Both the position numbers and the translations under genes were made by a program. A DNA stretch of 64,000 bases from Coprococcus phoceensis. GTDB taxonomy: Bacteria > Bacillota > Clostridia > Lachnospirales > Lachnospiraceae. This document shows, in pieces, positions 1 to 10,402 of the stretch (within the stretch, counting starts at the first letter, position 1; the number at the start of each line of letters is the position of its first letter). The stretch spans positions 1,401,421-1,465,420 of the forward strand of contig NZ_FNWC01000007.1 of assembly GCF_900104635.1 (NCBI RefSeq). Reading direction: 5' to 3'. The notes under the pieces were generated by a model, which was not told the origin of the DNA, did not search any database, and saw only the letters and a list, made by a program, of their open reading frames with translations.

Positions 1-21
1 CATCTCAAATTTTTTAAACAT
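1..21 (-). CDS. Start of an unidentified gene, cut by the window edge
   Basis: Only the first seven codons are visible, reading M-F-K-K-F-E-M towards the left edge. The ATG lies six bases after a GGAG ribosome site and downstream of a strong promoter at 148-177, so a real gene very probably starts here. The product cannot be identified from seven residues. Confidence 0.6.
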
Positions 22-59
22 ATTCTTCTCCTTTTTCTTTACACATTGAACGGGTTTTT

Positions 60-119
60 CCGAAACTACTGAAAAATATACTTTTTTGTTTTGATAAATA
101 TCCTTTTCAGTGGTCTCGG
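60..119 (-). promoter_or_regulatory. Long imperfect hairpin in the 5' leader of the left-edge gene
   Basis: Bases 60-80 pair imperfectly with about 98-119 (CCGAAACTACTGAAAA against TTTTCAGTGGTCTCGG). The structure lies between the promoter at 148-177 and the ribosome site of the truncated gene, so it would form in that gene's leader RNA. No known riboswitch family was recognised. Confidence 0.45.
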
Positions 120-147
120 CTAATCTACCCTGTCCGTAATCTGTAAT

Positions 148-177
148 ATTGTATCATATAGACAGGGCAAATGTCAA
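148..177 (-). promoter_or_regulatory. Sigma-A type promoter for the left-edge gene
   Basis: On the minus strand a perfect TTGACA (172-177) is followed after 18 bases by TACAAT (148-153). It points away from pyk towards the gene cut by the left edge and would give a leader of about 120 bases. Confidence 0.7.
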
Positions 178-178
178 T

Positions 179-212
179 CAGGGACAGGTGTTCTAAAAAA
201 CTCCTGTCCCTG
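179..212 (-). terminator. Hairpin after pyk, probable terminator
   Basis: A perfect ten-base inverted repeat CAGGGACAGG/CCTGTCCCTG starts about 18 bases beyond the pyk stop codon. It lacks a clean T-run on the minus strand, so intrinsic termination is probable rather than certain. Confidence 0.45.
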
Positions 213-229
213 TAATACGATCACTTATT

Positions 230-1666
230 CTACTCTACAACGGCAATACGCATCATATTGCTTATTCCCTCTTTTGCCATTCCTTCGCTTCTTGCCGGAA
301 TTCCTGCTGTCAATACAACGATGTCTCCCGGTTCCACAATTTGTTTTGCACTTACAAGATTAATAGCCTCTTCACAAATATCTTCTGTCGTCTCCAACTG
401 AATTGATTTGATTGGATATACGCCTCTGTAAAGCTGCATTTTGCGAAGCGTCAGCGCACTTGGGCTCACTCCGATAATAGGTGCTTTCGGTCTGAATTTT
501 GATACCACTCTGGCTGTTGCACCGGATACCGTCGGTGTGACGATACATTTTGCATTCAGGCTTGCTGCTGTTGCAACAGATGAGTAGCCGATCGCACTGG
601 AAATTCCTTTTTTGCGATGTGCCTGTGCTTTTCCAAGAAGTGTCTCATAATCCAAATGCTCTTCTGTATTCTCGATAATGTGAACCATCATCTGAAGTGC
701 TTCTAAAGGATATTTTCCCTGTGCAGTTTCACCTGAGAGCATCACCGCATCTGTTCCATCATATACCGCATTGGCAACATCTGTCACCTCAGCTCTTGTC
801 GGTCTTGGATTTCTCATCATAGAATCCAACATCTGTGTCGCTGTAATAACCGGTTTATAGTTACTGTTACATTTTTGGATCAGCATCTTCTGAAGATATG
901 GAACTTCTTCCGCCGGAATCTCCACTCCCAGGTCTCCACGTGCAACCATGATTCCGTCTGCACAGCGGATAATCTCATCAATATTTTTAATTCCTTCTGC
1001 ATTCTCAATCTTGGCAATAACCGGAAGATGTGGTGCTCCACACTCTTTTAACAATGCTTTGATCTCAAGAACGCCTTCTGCCGAACGCACAAACGACGCC
1101 GCAATAAAGTCAACCCCTTGTTCCACACCAAAAATAATATCCTGACGGTCTTTTTCTGTCAGTGCAGGAAGTCTCACCGGTACATTCGGCACATTCACAC
1201 CTTTTTTCTGTCCCAGTTCACCACCGTTAATTACACGGCAAATAATATCCGTATCCGTAATATTCTTTACTTCCAGCTCAATCAAGCCGTCATCAATCAA
1301 AATTTTCTTTCCGATTTCAACATCTTCTACAAGACCTTCATATGTGATGGAAACTCGATTTGCATCGCCTTCCACGTCTTTTGTAGTTAATGTGAATTTT
1401 TGTCCCTCTACAAGTGTCACTTTTTTATCATCTTTTATCACACCTGTACGAATCTCCGGTCCTTTTGTATCCAAAAGAATCGCAATTGGTTTTCCAGCTT
1501 CTTCACGAATTGCTTTGAGCATATCCATTCTGCTTTTCTGTTCTTCATGATCTCCATGTGAGAAATTGAAACGGGCAATGTCCATTCCATTTTCGACTAA
1601 TTTTTTCATTAACTCTCTGTCGTTTGTGTTTGGTCCCATGGTACAAATAATTTTTGTCTTCTTCAT
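230..1666 (-). CDS. pyk: Pyruvate kinase
   Basis: This enzyme transfers phosphate from phosphoenolpyruvate to ADP, the last step of glycolysis, in the cytoplasm. The 478-residue product is full length. It shows the catalytic-lysine region IAKIENAEG (near 217-225), the metal-binding stretch ARGDLGVEIP (242-251) and TATQML (275-280). It lacks the extra C-terminal phosphohistidine domain found in longer Bacillus-type enzymes. An AGGAG site lies about eight bases before the ATG. The gene follows the rhomboid-like gene by 25 bases and probably shares its promoter. Four other glycolytic genes lie within 13 kb. Confidence 0.97.
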   Translation of the reverse strand: MKKTKIICTMGPNTNDRELMKKLVENGMDIARFNFSHGDHEEQKSRMDMLKAIREEAGKPIAILLDTKGPEIRTGVIKDDKKVTLVEGQKFTLTTKDVEGDANRVSITYEGLVEDVEIGKKILIDDGLIELEVKNITDTDIICRVINGGELGQKKGVNVPNVPVRLPALTEKDRQDIIFGVEQGVDFIAASFVRSAEGVLEIKALLKECGAPHLPVIAKIENAEGIKNIDEIIRCADGIMVARGDLGVEIPAEEVPYLQKMLIQKCNSNYKPVITATQMLDSMMRNPRPTRAEVTDVANAVYDGTDAVMLSGETAQGKYPLEALQMMVHIIENTEEHLDYETLLGKAQAHRKKGISSAIGYSSVATAASLNAKCIVTPTVSGATARVVSKFRPKAPIIGVSPSALTLRKMQLYRGVYPIKSIQLETTEDICEEAINLVSAKQIVEPGDIVVLTAGIPARSEGMAKEGISNMMRIAVVE

Positions 1667-1691
1667 CTCGTTCTCTCCTGCCTTTTTATTT

Positions 1692-2558
1692 CTATTTCAC
1701 ATGTTCATGCGTAAACAAATGGTCCTGACAATATTCGTAGTTCCCATTGCATTTTGAACAATAACGAAATTCCAAATTTTCATCATCAAGTTCCGTGCGT
1801 CCGCAGACTGCACATTTATGTTTTGCACCACCTTCATAGTGCTGCTCTCTTTTTGCCTCATATACTGCTTTTTTATAAGCCTTTTTCCTACGAACTTCCT
1901 TCGGCGAATACCGTTTCATATTTCTTGTCGAAACATAGAAAATCAGGAAATTCAAAATGGATACCACTGCAGCCAATGCATTTGCCTTATAGACAATTCC
2001 AAATACGCTTCCTCCATATGCCGGCAAAAATGCCTGCAGAATCGCATATCCAAAATAAGCCGCATCCAGCCACGCCAGATATTTCACCTTAATCGGAATC
2101 ACCATAAACAACAGGAACTGTTCGTTCGGATACAGCGCAGCAAACGCAAAAAACAGTGACAAATTCAAGTAAAACGTCCCAAGTGGGAAGGATACTCCCG
2201 CTATCACATACACGAGAATCGCTGCCAATATGTGGAACAGTGCTCCCGTAAAGAAATACAGATTAAATCGAAAAGCTCCCCATGCGTATTCAAGCTGACG
2301 TCCGATCATATAATATAAATACAATGCAAACACCATAAACAACGCACTCGAATTTGGCGGCTGCATCAAAAATGTAACTAACCTCCAGATCTGCCCGTGA
2401 AACACCGCTTCTATGTTCAGTGACAAATACTGATAATAGAATTCCGGAGCAACCAAACTCAGTGCAAAGCCAACGGTATACAACGCAATCACATAAAACA
2501 TCAGATTCTGAATTGCATATCGTCCAAACTTCCGTTCTAACTTGCTAATCCAATTCAT
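1692..2558 (-). CDS. Rhomboid-like membrane protein with C-terminal zinc ribbon, probably non-proteolytic
   Basis: The protein has 288 residues. The N-terminal two thirds is hydrophobic with about six membrane segments and carries rhomboid hallmarks: HGQIWRLVTF near 54-63, then a GRQLEYAWG loop. The rhomboid active-site GxSG is not present at the expected helix, so I infer a pseudoprotease. A basic linker follows, and the tail contains two CxxC pairs (CAVC, CSKC) plus Cys/His, consistent with zinc binding. It has its own promoter at 2610-2638 and is 25 bases upstream of pyk. The function is unknown. Confidence 0.7.
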   Translation of the reverse strand: MNWISKLERKFGRYAIQNLMFYVIALYTVGFALSLVAPEFYYQYLSLNIEAVFHGQIWRLVTFLMQPPNSSALFMVFALYLYYMIGRQLEYAWGAFRFNLYFFTGALFHILAAILVYVIAGVSFPLGTFYLNLSLFFAFAALYPNEQFLLFMVIPIKVKYLAWLDAAYFGYAILQAFLPAYGGSVFGIVYKANALAAVVSILNFLIFYVSTRNMKRYSPKEVRRKKAYKKAVYEAKREQHYEGGAKHKCAVCGRTELDDENLEFRYCSKCNGNYEYCQDHLFTHEHVK

Positions 2559-2609
2559 AAAAATATAGCTCCTTTATTATTTTTTTTACTTTCTCAACAA
2601 CTAGTAGTA

Positions 2610-2638
2610 ATTGTATCCTCACTAATTCGGTTTGTCAA
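2610..2638 (-). promoter_or_regulatory. Promoter of the rhomboid-like gene and pyk
   Basis: The minus strand reads TTGACA (2633-2638), a 17-base spacer, then TACAAT (2610-2615). It stands about 50 bases before the rhomboid-like start codon and is divergent from the promoter at 2714-2742. Confidence 0.75.
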
Positions 2639-2713
2639 TCGGGCTATTTATATTTACATAATTTTAACAATTTCTCAACCCTAAAAGCTTAAAATATTCC
2701 ACATATTTTCAAA

Positions 2714-2742
2714 TTGTGTTTTTCGACATCTTATCGTATAAT
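2714..2742 (+). promoter_or_regulatory. Promoter of the dehydratase-activase-type gene
   Basis: TTGTGT (2714-2719), 17 bases, then a perfect TATAAT (2737-2742), about 74 bases before the ATG at 2816. Confidence 0.7.
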
Positions 2743-2773
2743 GTAGGTTGTCAAAAAAACGAAATCCATTTTA

Positions 2774-2796
2774 ATAAGAAACTATCTGTTTCTTAT
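2774..2796 (+). promoter_or_regulatory. Leader hairpin or operator before the activase-type gene
   Basis: Perfect nine-base arms ATAAGAAAC/GTTTCTTAT are separated by five bases. They lie between the promoter and the AAGGAG ribosome site (about 2804-2809). The element could be a regulator site or a leader stem-loop; no T-run follows. Confidence 0.5.
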
Positions 2797-2815
2797 CCAT
2801 AAAAAGGAGATAGAT

Positions 2816-5800
2816 ATGAGTAACAATAATTTATATACTTTAGGAATTGATATCGGTTCCACTACTGTAAAAATTGCGATTTTGAACGAGCAAAACGAGG
2901 TGCTCTTCTCTGACTATGAGCGTCATTTTGCAAATATTCAAGAGACTCTTTCCGATTTGCTCGGACGTGCAATTTACAAACTGGGAGCCATCCACGTATC
3001 GCCGGTCATTACCGGTTCCGGTGGACTGACACTTGCAAAACACTTAGAGACACCATTTGTTCAGGAAGTCATTGCAGTATCTACTGCACTTCAAGACTAT
3101 GCTCCACAGACAGACGTCGCAATCGAACTTGGTGGAGAAGATGCAAAAATCATCTATTTCGAAGGCGGTAATGTAGAGCAGCGCATGAACGGGATTTGTG
3201 CCGGAGGTACCGGTTCTTTCATTGACCAGATGGCTTCTCTGTTACAGACAGACGCAACCGGTCTGAATGAATATGCAAAGAACTACAAAGCTCTCTACTC
3301 TATTGCTGCACGTTGTGGTGTATTTGCCAAATCAGATATCCAGCCATTGATCAACGAAGGGGCTACGAAAGAAGATTTGTCCGCCTCTATTTTTCAGGCT
3401 GTTGTGAATCAGACGATCAGTGGACTCGCCTGCGGGAAGCCAATCCGCGGGCATGTCGCTTTTTTAGGGGGACCTCTTCACTTCCTTTCTGAATTGCGGG
3501 AGGCGTTTATCCGAACATTGAAATTAGATGATGAGCATATTATTGCTCCGACACATTCTCATCTGTTTGCTGCAATTGGTTCTGCACTGAACTCCAAGCG
3601 AAATCTGAGTGTTTCTCTTCAGGAGTTGCAGGAGCGCCTTGCCGGACATATCCACATGGACTTTGAGGTTGAACGACTCACCCCACTATTTTCGAGCAGA
3701 GCAGACTATGATGAGTTTCAAAGCAGACACACAAAACATCAAGTACCTGTTGCTGATCTCTCCTCTTATAAAGGAAAAGCATTCCTTGGAATTGATGCCG
3801 GTTCCACTACTACCAAGGCTGCTTTAGTCGGAGAAGACGGAACTTTACTCTACTCCTTCTATCACAGCAATGATGGAGATCCTCTTGGTACGACAATCAC
3901 AGCAATCAAAGATATTTACCGTCAGCTTCCAAAAGGAGTCACGATTGCGCACTCCTGCTCTACCGGATATGGCGAAGCACTGATCAAGTCCGCTTTGCTT
4001 CTTGATGAAGGCGAAGTGGAAACGGTATCTCATTATTATGCCGCCTCTTTCTTCGAGCCGGATGTAGACTGTATCCTCGACATTGGCGGTCAGGATATGA
4101 AATGCATTAAAATTAAGAATCAGACCGTCGACAGCGTTCAGCTAAACGAAGCCTGCTCTTCCGGATGCGGTTCTTTCATTGAAACATTTGCAAAATCATT
4201 GAATTACAGCGTGGAGGACTTCGCTCATGAAGCATTGTTCGCCAACCATCCAATCGACCTCGGCACACGCTGTACCGTATTTATGAACTCAAAAGTAAAA
4301 CAGGCGCAAAAGGAAGGGGCTTCCGTCGCTGATATTTCTGCCGGACTTGCATATTCTGTTATCAAAAACGCACTGTTTAAAGTTATCAAAGTATCCGATG
4401 CTTCTGAACTTGGGAAGCGGATCGTCGTGCAGGGCGGTACATTTTATAATGATGCTGTTCTTCGAAGTTTCGAGACAATCGCCGACTGCCAGGCAGTGCG
4501 ACCGGATATTGCCGGAATCATGGGGGCATTTGGCGCAGCTCTCATTGCGCGCGAACGTTTCAGCGAATGCAAAGGAACTACGATGCTTTCCATTGAAGAG
4601 ATTAAGCATCTAGAGTACAGTACCAGCATGGCAAAATGTAAAGGCTGTACGAATAACTGTCGTCTGACGATCAATAAATTCAGTGGCGGGCGCAAATTCA
4701 TTACCGGTAACCGCTGTGAACGTGGTCTTGGAAAAGAAAAATCTGACAACGGTATGCCAAACCTGTTTGCGTACAAAATGCAGCGTTATTTCAATTATCA
4801 GCCGCTTGAGGAATCTGAAGCAGTCCGGGGAACTGTTGGCATTCCACGTGTGCTGAATATGTATGAGAACTATCCGTTTTGGTTTACATTTTTCAATACT
4901 TTGAAGTTCCGCGTAGTACTTTCTCCGGCTTCCAATCGAAAAATTTATGAACTTGGCATTGAATCAATCCCAAGTGAATCCGAGTGTTATCCGGCAAAAC
5001 TTGCTCACGGACATGTAGAATGGCTCATTCAGCAGGGAATTCCTTTTATCTTCTACCCTTGTATTCCTTATGAACGACAGGAATTTGAAGATGCCAACAA
5101 CCATTATAACTGTCCGATTGTTACTTCTTATGCCGAAAATATAAAAAATAACATGGATGAGATCACAAACGGAAAGGTTAATTTCAAGAATCCATTTATG
5201 TCGTTTAAAAGCGAAGACACCTTATCAACCCGCCTGATTGAGGAGCTTTCCAAAGAATTTTCAATTCCGGCTGATGAGATCCGACAGGCAGTTCACCTCG
5301 CTTGGACAGAGCTCGCCAAATGTCGCGAAGACATTCGCAAAAAAGGAGAAGAAACCATTGCATATTTGGATAAGACCGGTCAACGTGGTATCGTCCTTGC
5401 AGGGCGCCCATACCACATCGATCCGGAAGTACACCATGGAATTCCGGAACTGATCAATTCTTATGGAATTGCCGTACTGACAGAAGACTCTGTCTCTCAT
5501 TTACATAAAGTAGAACGCCCGCTTATCGTAATGGATCAATGGATGTACCACTCACGATTGTATGCAGCCGCTAACTATGTAAAGACAAAAGATAATTTAG
5601 ATCTGATTCAATTAAATTCTTTTGGTTGTGGTTTGGATGCAGTAACAACCGACGCAGTAGCAGATATTTTGACAAAGTCCGGCAAAATCTACACTTCACT
5701 GAAAATCGACGAGGTGAATAACTTAGGTGCCGCGCGAATCCGTATTCGTTCTCTTCTCTCTGCCATCCGCGTCAGAGAAGAAAAACATACTTCACGCGAG

Positions 5801-7063
5801 ATCAAGCCATCCTCTATTGTGAAGGTTCCATTTACGAAAGAGATGCGAAAAAACTACACAATACTTTGCCCGCAGATGTCTCCGATTCACTTCGAGCTTG
5901 TAGAACCCGCATTCCGCTCTTGCGGCTACAATATTGAAGTGCTTGCAAATGATAATAAATCCGCGGTAAATGTGGGATTAAAATATGTAAACAACGATGC
6001 CTGCTACCCTTCCTTGATGGTAGTTGGTCAGATTATGGAGGCCATTCTTTCCGGAAAGTATGACACAGATAAGATTGCCGTGATCATTTCCCAGACAGGC
6101 GGAGGATGTCGTGCTTCCAACTACATCGGATTTATACGACGTGCATTGGAAAAGGCTGGTTATGCACATATTCCGGTTATCTCCATCAATTTAAGCGGAC
6201 TGGAAGAAAACCCCGGCTTTAAGATTACGCTTCCACTCGTTTTAAAAGGGATGTATGCGGTTGTATTTGGAGATATTTTCATGAGAGCGCTCTATCGTGT
6301 CCGCCCATACGAGGCGGTTCCTGGCTCTGCAAATGCTCTCCATGAAAAATGGAAGAAAAAATGTATTGCATTCGTACAGAAAAAGCATCCTGGCAGACGT
6401 GAATTCAACAAAATGTGCAAGGAGATCATTGAGGACTTTGACAATCTTCCGATGTTAGATATCCAAAAGCCGCGTGTTGGAATCGTTGGTGAGATTCTTG
6501 TAAAATTCCTTCCTGCAGCAAACAACTATCTTGTAGAGCTGTTGGAACAAGAAGGTGCCGAAGCAGTCGTTCCTGATCTGCTGGATTTCTTCTTATACTG
6601 TTTCTACAATAGTAACTTCAAAGCAGAAAAACTGGGCATGAAAAAAGCAACTGCCTACAAGGCAAACTTGGGAATCAAAGCACTGGAATGGTTCCGCGCC
6701 CCTGCCGCAAAAGCATTTGCGCAAAGTAAGCACTTTGATCCGCCGGCGAAGATTACAGACCTTGCAGATATGGCAAAAGATATTGTTTCTCTCGGAAATC
6801 AGACCGGAGAAGGCTGGTTCTTAACCGGAGAGATGTTGGAACTCATTCATAACGGCACGACAAACATTGTCTGCACCCAGCCATTTGCCTGCCTTCCAAA
6901 CCATGTTGTCGGAAAAGGCGTGATTAAAGAACTGAGACGGCGTTATCCGCTCGCAAACGTCGTTGCCATCGACTACGATCCTGGCGCAAGCGAAGTAAAC
7001 CAGTTGAATCGTATCAAATTGATGCTGTCAACTGCAAATAAAAACTTAAGCAAAAACAACTAA
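2816..7063 (+). CDS. Giant 2-hydroxyacyl-CoA dehydratase activase-type protein (two ATPase domains plus DUF2229/dehydratase-like region)
   Basis: The 1415-residue protein begins with two BcrA/BadF-type ASKHA ATPase domains (about 6-260 and 322-580), each with an IGSTTxK/DAGSTTTK phosphate loop. Each carries the two cysteines that in HgdC-type activators bridge a [4Fe-4S] cluster: Cys128 and Cys167 in the first, Cys447 and Cys486 in the second, with identical 39-residue spacing. A DUF2229 region follows (about 650-900), then a C-terminal part resembling dehydratase subunits, with NNDACYP and GGGCRASN. The family is widespread in anaerobic Firmicutes, but its substrate is not established. No separate dehydratase genes are adjacent. 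RBS AAGGAG precedes the ATG. Confidence 0.9.
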   Translation: MSNNNLYTLGIDIGSTTVKIAILNEQNEVLFSDYERHFANIQETLSDLLGRAIYKLGAIHVSPVITGSGGLTLAKHLETPFVQEVIAVSTALQDYAPQTDVAIELGGEDAKIIYFEGGNVEQRMNGICAGGTGSFIDQMASLLQTDATGLNEYAKNYKALYSIAARCGVFAKSDIQPLINEGATKEDLSASIFQAVVNQTISGLACGKPIRGHVAFLGGPLHFLSELREAFIRTLKLDDEHIIAPTHSHLFAAIGSALNSKRNLSVSLQELQERLAGHIHMDFEVERLTPLFSSRADYDEFQSRHTKHQVPVADLSSYKGKAFLGIDAGSTTTKAALVGEDGTLLYSFYHSNDGDPLGTTITAIKDIYRQLPKGVTIAHSCSTGYGEALIKSALLLDEGEVETVSHYYAASFFEPDVDCILDIGGQDMKCIKIKNQTVDSVQLNEACSSGCGSFIETFAKSLNYSVEDFAHEALFANHPIDLGTRCTVFMNSKVKQAQKEGASVADISAGLAYSVIKNALFKVIKVSDASELGKRIVVQGGTFYNDAVLRSFETIADCQAVRPDIAGIMGAFGAALIARERFSECKGTTMLSIEEIKHLEYSTSMAKCKGCTNNCRLTINKFSGGRKFITGNRCERGLGKEKSDNGMPNLFAYKMQRYFNYQPLEESEAVRGTVGIPRVLNMYENYPFWFTFFNTLKFRVVLSPASNRKIYELGIESIPSESECYPAKLAHGHVEWLIQQGIPFIFYPCIPYERQEFEDANNHYNCPIVTSYAENIKNNMDEITNGKVNFKNPFMSFKSEDTLSTRLIEELSKEFSIPADEIRQAVHLAWTELAKCREDIRKKGEETIAYLDKTGQRGIVLAGRPYHIDPEVHHGIPELINSYGIAVLTEDSVSHLHKVERPLIVMDQWMYHSRLYAAANYVKTKDNLDLIQLNSFGCGLDAVTTDAVADILTKSGKIYTSLKIDEVNNLGAARIRIRSLLSAIRVREEKHTSREIKPSSIVKVPFTKEMRKNYTILCPQMSPIHFELVEPAFRSCGYNIEVLANDNKSAVNVGLKYVNNDACYPSLMVVGQIMEAILSGKYDTDKIAVIISQTGGGCRASNYIGFIRRALEKAGYAHIPVISINLSGLEENPGFKITLPLVLKGMYAVVFGDIFMRALYRVRPYEAVPGSANALHEKWKKKCIAFVQKKHPGRREFNKMCKEIIEDFDNLPMLDIQKPRVGIVGEILVKFLPAANNYLVELLEQEGAEAVVPDLLDFFLYCFYNSNFKAEKLGMKKATAYKANLGIKALEWFRAPAAKAFAQSKHFDPPAKITDLADMAKDIVSLGNQTGEGWFLTGEMLELIHNGTTNIVCTQPFACLPNHVVGKGVIKELRRRYPLANVVAIDYDPGASEVNQLNRIKLMLSTANKNLSKNN

Positions 7064-7097
7064 TAGGATTCCAAAGGAATTTCCTCTAATTCAAAAA

Positions 7098-7136
7098 AGA
7101 CCTTGCCAAAGCTTCACGCTCCATGCAAGGTCTTTT
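7098..7136. terminator. Bidirectional terminator between the activase-type gene and gpmI
   Basis: Inverted repeat AGACCTTGC (7098-7106) and GCAAGGTCT (7125-7133), flanked by A-rich and T-rich tails. It can terminate both convergent genes. Confidence 0.8.
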
Positions 7137-7149
7137 ATGTTCTCTATAA

Positions 7150-8688
7150 TTATTTCACAAGAAGTGATGTTCCTGTCATTTCTTTTGGTTGTTCCATTCC
7201 CATTAATTCAATCAATGTCGGAGCAATATCTGCCAGACATCCGCCTTCTCTTAATTTGTATGCAGGATCTGCATTTACTAAGATAAACGGAACCGGATTT
7301 GTTGTATGAGCTGTAAATGGCTCTCCTGTCTCATAGTCCACCAATTGCTCTGCATTTCCGTGGTCTGCACAAATAAACATCTGTCCGTCTACTTCTTTGA
7401 TTGCTTCAACAGCTCTTCCCACACATGAGTCCACTGCTTCAATTGCCTTAATTGCTGCATTTTCTACACCAGTGTGTCCTACCATATCCGGATTTGCAAA
7501 GTTGATAATGATCACATCATACTTCTCAGATTTGATTGCATCTACTAACTTGTCGCACACTTCAAATGCGCTCATCTCAGGCTGTAAGTCATATGTAGCA
7601 ACCTTTGGAGATTTCACCAAGATACGGTCTTCTCCCTTATTTGGCTCTTCGACACCGCCGTTGAAGAAGAATGTAACATGTGCATATTTTTCTGTCTCAG
7701 CGATTCTTGCCTGTGTCATATCGTTTACTGCAAGGAACTCACCAAACGTATTTGTAATCTCCGTCTTATGGAAAGCAACTAATTTATTCTCAATTGTCAC
7801 ATCATACTCTGTAAAGCATACAAATGTTGTCTTAACTCTTTCTCCTCTGTCAAATCCTTCAAAGTTGTCATCACAGAACGTTCTTGTGATTTCTCTTGCT
7901 CTGTCCGGTCTGAAGTTGAAGAAGATGATAGAATCGTTCTCTTTAATTGTCGCAACAGGCGCTCCATCTTTTACAATCACTGTCGGTAACACAAATTCAT
8001 CTGTTTTTTCTGCATCATAAGACGCCTGAACTGCGCATGGTCCACACTCTGCAGTCTCACCTTCACCTTTTACCATTGCATTGTATGCCAATTCTACACG
8101 ATCCCATCTGTTATCTCTGTCCATCGCATAGTAACGTCCCATTACAGATGCAATCTCACCTACTCCGATTTCTTTCATCTTATCCGCTAATTCCTGTACA
8201 TAGTCTTTTCCAGATGCCGGCGGTGTATCACGTCCATCCAGGAAACAGTGTACATAAACTTTTGAAAGCCCTTGTTTTTTTGCAAGTTCTAACAATCCAT
8301 AGATGTGAGAGTTGTGGCTGTGTACTCCACCGTCTGAAACCAGTCCGAACATATGGAGCGCTGAATCGTGCTCTTTTGCGTTTTTGCATGCTTCTAACAA
8401 TGCCTCGTTTTCAAAGAAATCTCCATCCTGAATTGCCTTTGTAATTTTTGTCAAATCCTGATATACGATGCGACCTGCTCCCATATTCAAATGGCCAACT
8501 TCTGAGTTTCCCATCTGACCTTCCGGAAGTCCCACTGCCATACCGCTGGCATTTCCTTTTACAAACGGATACTCTGCCATCAATTTATCCATTACAGGTG
8601 TCTTACCTTCAAATACCGCATTTGCCTCATGCTTATCATTCAGACCATATCCATCAAGAATCATTAAAACTGTTGGTTTCTTACTCAT
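7150..8688 (-). CDS. gpmI: 2,3-bisphosphoglycerate-independent phosphoglycerate mutase
   Basis: This enzyme interconverts 3- and 2-phosphoglycerate with two manganese ions and a phosphoserine intermediate. The 512-residue protein starts VLMILDGYG, supplying a metal-binding Asp, and carries the nucleophile motif GNSEVGH near residue 61. HDTPPASG-type arginine and aspartate residues (DGRDTPP) and the C-terminal ADHGNAE metal site are also present. Length matches the family. It has its own promoter at 8739-8767, so it is not strictly dependent on the upstream gap-pgk-tpiA genes. No cofactor-dependent mutase is obvious in the window; the histidine phosphatase at 55183 is shorter and of the broad-specificity type. 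Confidence 0.97.
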   Translation of the reverse strand: MSKKPTVLMILDGYGLNDKHEANAVFEGKTPVMDKLMAEYPFVKGNASGMAVGLPEGQMGNSEVGHLNMGAGRIVYQDLTKITKAIQDGDFFENEALLEACKNAKEHDSALHMFGLVSDGGVHSHNSHIYGLLELAKKQGLSKVYVHCFLDGRDTPPASGKDYVQELADKMKEIGVGEIASVMGRYYAMDRDNRWDRVELAYNAMVKGEGETAECGPCAVQASYDAEKTDEFVLPTVIVKDGAPVATIKENDSIIFFNFRPDRAREITRTFCDDNFEGFDRGERVKTTFVCFTEYDVTIENKLVAFHKTEITNTFGEFLAVNDMTQARIAETEKYAHVTFFFNGGVEEPNKGEDRILVKSPKVATYDLQPEMSAFEVCDKLVDAIKSEKYDVIIINFANPDMVGHTGVENAAIKAIEAVDSCVGRAVEAIKEVDGQMFICADHGNAEQLVDYETGEPFTAHTTNPVPFILVNADPAYKLREGGCLADIAPTLIELMGMEQPKEMTGTSLLVK

Positions 8689-8738
8689 CTTTTCATTCTC
8701 CTTTATGTTAAACTTTTATCTTTTATCCTACCTGAATT

Positions 8739-8767
8739 ATTTTACATGATTTTCCTTGTCGTTGCAA
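8739..8767 (-). promoter_or_regulatory. Promoter of gpmI
   Basis: TTGCAA (8762-8767), 17 bases, TAAAAT (8739-8744) on the minus strand, about 50 bases before the gpmI start. Confidence 0.65.
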
Positions 8768-8791
8768 GTTTTTACCCATGAATTTCTCAGC

Positions 8792-9421
8792 TCAGATGCG
8801 TTCCTGTAAAAAATCAAATACATGTCCTTCTGGTGTATTTAAAAAATGCATGAGCATATATGCACACATAATTGCCACATTCTCTTCCTTTAAGATTCTT
8901 CGCACCTCCGCTTTATCTGCAAGTACAATCTCAATCACCTCATTCTCCTCCTGCCCTTCTTTGGAAGGAACTCCGCTCGCATATCCATACACAGTCCCAC
9001 AAGATTCATCTGTCATGCCGATCGTCGTAAAATACGGCTTTGTATACATATCCGCCGCATCAATCGGTTGAAAATCAAGTCCGGTCTCCTCTTTTAGTTC
9101 CCTCATGCCAGCCATCTTAAAGTCTTCCCCTTCATCCACAAGTCCCGCTGGAAACTCATAGATATAATCATCCAAAGGACATCTATACTGACGAATTAAG
9201 ACCAGTTTTTCTTTTTTCTCTTTTTCATCTCGATAGACACTATATATAATCACTCCATCTGCCTTGTTTTCTCTTGTCTTAATCTTCAACTCTTCTATCG
9301 TCTTTGCTCTGGATGCCACAAAATAGGTACTGTGCTTCCCTGTATCACTTTCCATATCTAGCTCGTACATGTTCAAAAACTTGTTTTGTGTTGTCTGCTT
9401 AATACTTTCTACTCTTCGCAT
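8792..9421 (-). CDS. NUDIX hydrolase
   Basis: The NUDIX box [10 protein letters not shown]...RELKEETGL is complete, with the metal-binding glutamates present. Such enzymes cleave nucleoside diphosphates linked to another moiety; ADP-sugars are a likely substrate class, but this is inferred. I choose the ATG at 9421 (about 209 residues), which has GGGAGAG ten bases upstream. The GTG nine bases further out would leave almost no spacing. The gene sits between tpiA and gpmI. A second NUDIX gene lies at 19024, so the genome has at least two. Confidence 0.88.
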   Translation of the reverse strand: MRRVESIKQTTQNKFLNMYELDMESDTGKHSTYFVASRAKTIEELKIKTRENKADGVIIYSVYRDEKEKKEKLVLIRQYRCPLDDYIYEFPAGLVDEGEDFKMAGMRELKEETGLDFQPIDAADMYTKPYFTTIGMTDESCGTVYGYASGVPSKEGQEENEVIEIVLADKAEVRRILKEENVAIMCAYMLMHFLNTPEGHVFDFLQERI

Positions 9422-9469
9422 GCTAAACACACTCTCCCCTAAAAATTTGTATCACACTGTTTTTCAGAA

Positions 9470-9505
9470 AACAGCAAAGAGTCACTGACTGTTCTAGCCA
9501 ATGAC
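9470..9505 (-). terminator. Terminator after tpiA
   Basis: In minus-strand RNA, GUCAUUGGCU pairs fully with AGUCAGUGAC using two G-U pairs, around a five-base loop, followed by a U-rich stretch. The G-U pairs become A-C mismatches on the other strand, so the element is strand specific. Confidence 0.65.
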
Positions 9506-9532
9506 CCCCTGTTAGTTACTAAATTTCAAATA

Positions 9533-10282
9533 CTATTTGTAATTTACAATTTTTCCAAAATCTGGTTTTAATGATGCTCCACCAACAAGTCCACCGTCGA
9601 TATCTGCCTGGGCAAATAACTCTGGAGCGCTTGCGGCTGAAACAGAACCACCGTACTGAATACGGATAGCTTCTGCTGTAGCTTCATCATAGATTTCTCC
9701 GATACATTTACGGATTGCTGCACAAACTTCCTGTGCCTGTTCTGTTGTAGCTACTTTTCCTGTTCCAATAGCCCAAATTGGTTCGTAAGCGATTACCGCA
9801 GTCTTAGCCTGATCTGCTGTCACATCTAAGAAAGCAATTTTAATCTGCTGACGAATGAAATCAATCGTAACACCCTGTTCTCTCTGTGTTAATGTCTCTC
9901 CACAGCAAACAATTGGTGTAATTCCGTGTTCAAAAGCTTTTTTTACTTTTTTATTGACAGTCTCATCTGTCTCTGCAAAATATTCACGTCTCTCAGAGTG
10001 TCCAATGATAACATATTTTACCCCAACATCTGTAAGCATATTTGGTGCGATCTCTCCTGTATATGCTCCACTTTCTTCGAAGTACATATTTTCAGCACCG
10101 ATTTCGATGTTGCTTCCTTTTGCCGCCTCGATTGCTGGAATAATGCTGATTGCCGGTACACAAAATACTACGTCCGCATCTTCTGTAGCTACTAAAGGTT
10201 TTAATTCGTTGATCAACGCAACTGCCTCACTTGGAGTTTTGTTCATTTTCCAGTTTCCTGCAATAATTTTTCTTCTTGCCAT
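9533..10282 (-). CDS. tpiA: Triosephosphate isomerase
   Basis: Interconverts dihydroxyacetone phosphate and glyceraldehyde 3-phosphate. The 249-residue protein has the usual N-terminal GNWKMNK with catalytic Lys, the IIGHSERR catalytic His, and [12 protein letters not shown] with the catalytic Glu and flexible loop. It ends with the GGSV phosphate-binding segment. It lies downstream of pgk with a 120-base gap and has a terminator just after it. Confidence 0.98.
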   Translation of the reverse strand: MARRKIIAGNWKMNKTPSEAVALINELKPLVATEDADVVFCVPAISIIPAIEAAKGSNIEIGAENMYFEESGAYTGEIAPNMLTDVGVKYVIIGHSERREYFAETDETVNKKVKKAFEHGITPIVCCGETLTQREQGVTIDFIRQQIKIAFLDVTADQAKTAVIAYEPIWAIGTGKVATTEQAQEVCAAIRKCIGEIYDEATAEAIRIQYGGSVSAASAPELFAQADIDGGLVGGASLKPDFGKIVNYK

Positions 10283-10402
10283 TTTTATCGTCTCCCAATT
10301 ACTATTTCATTTATTATTTGTAACTGTTCAATGTGGCGCCGTCGTACAAAAAAGTACGTCAAGCCGCATCTAACGCAGTCATTTTGTCATATATGCATGC
10401 TA

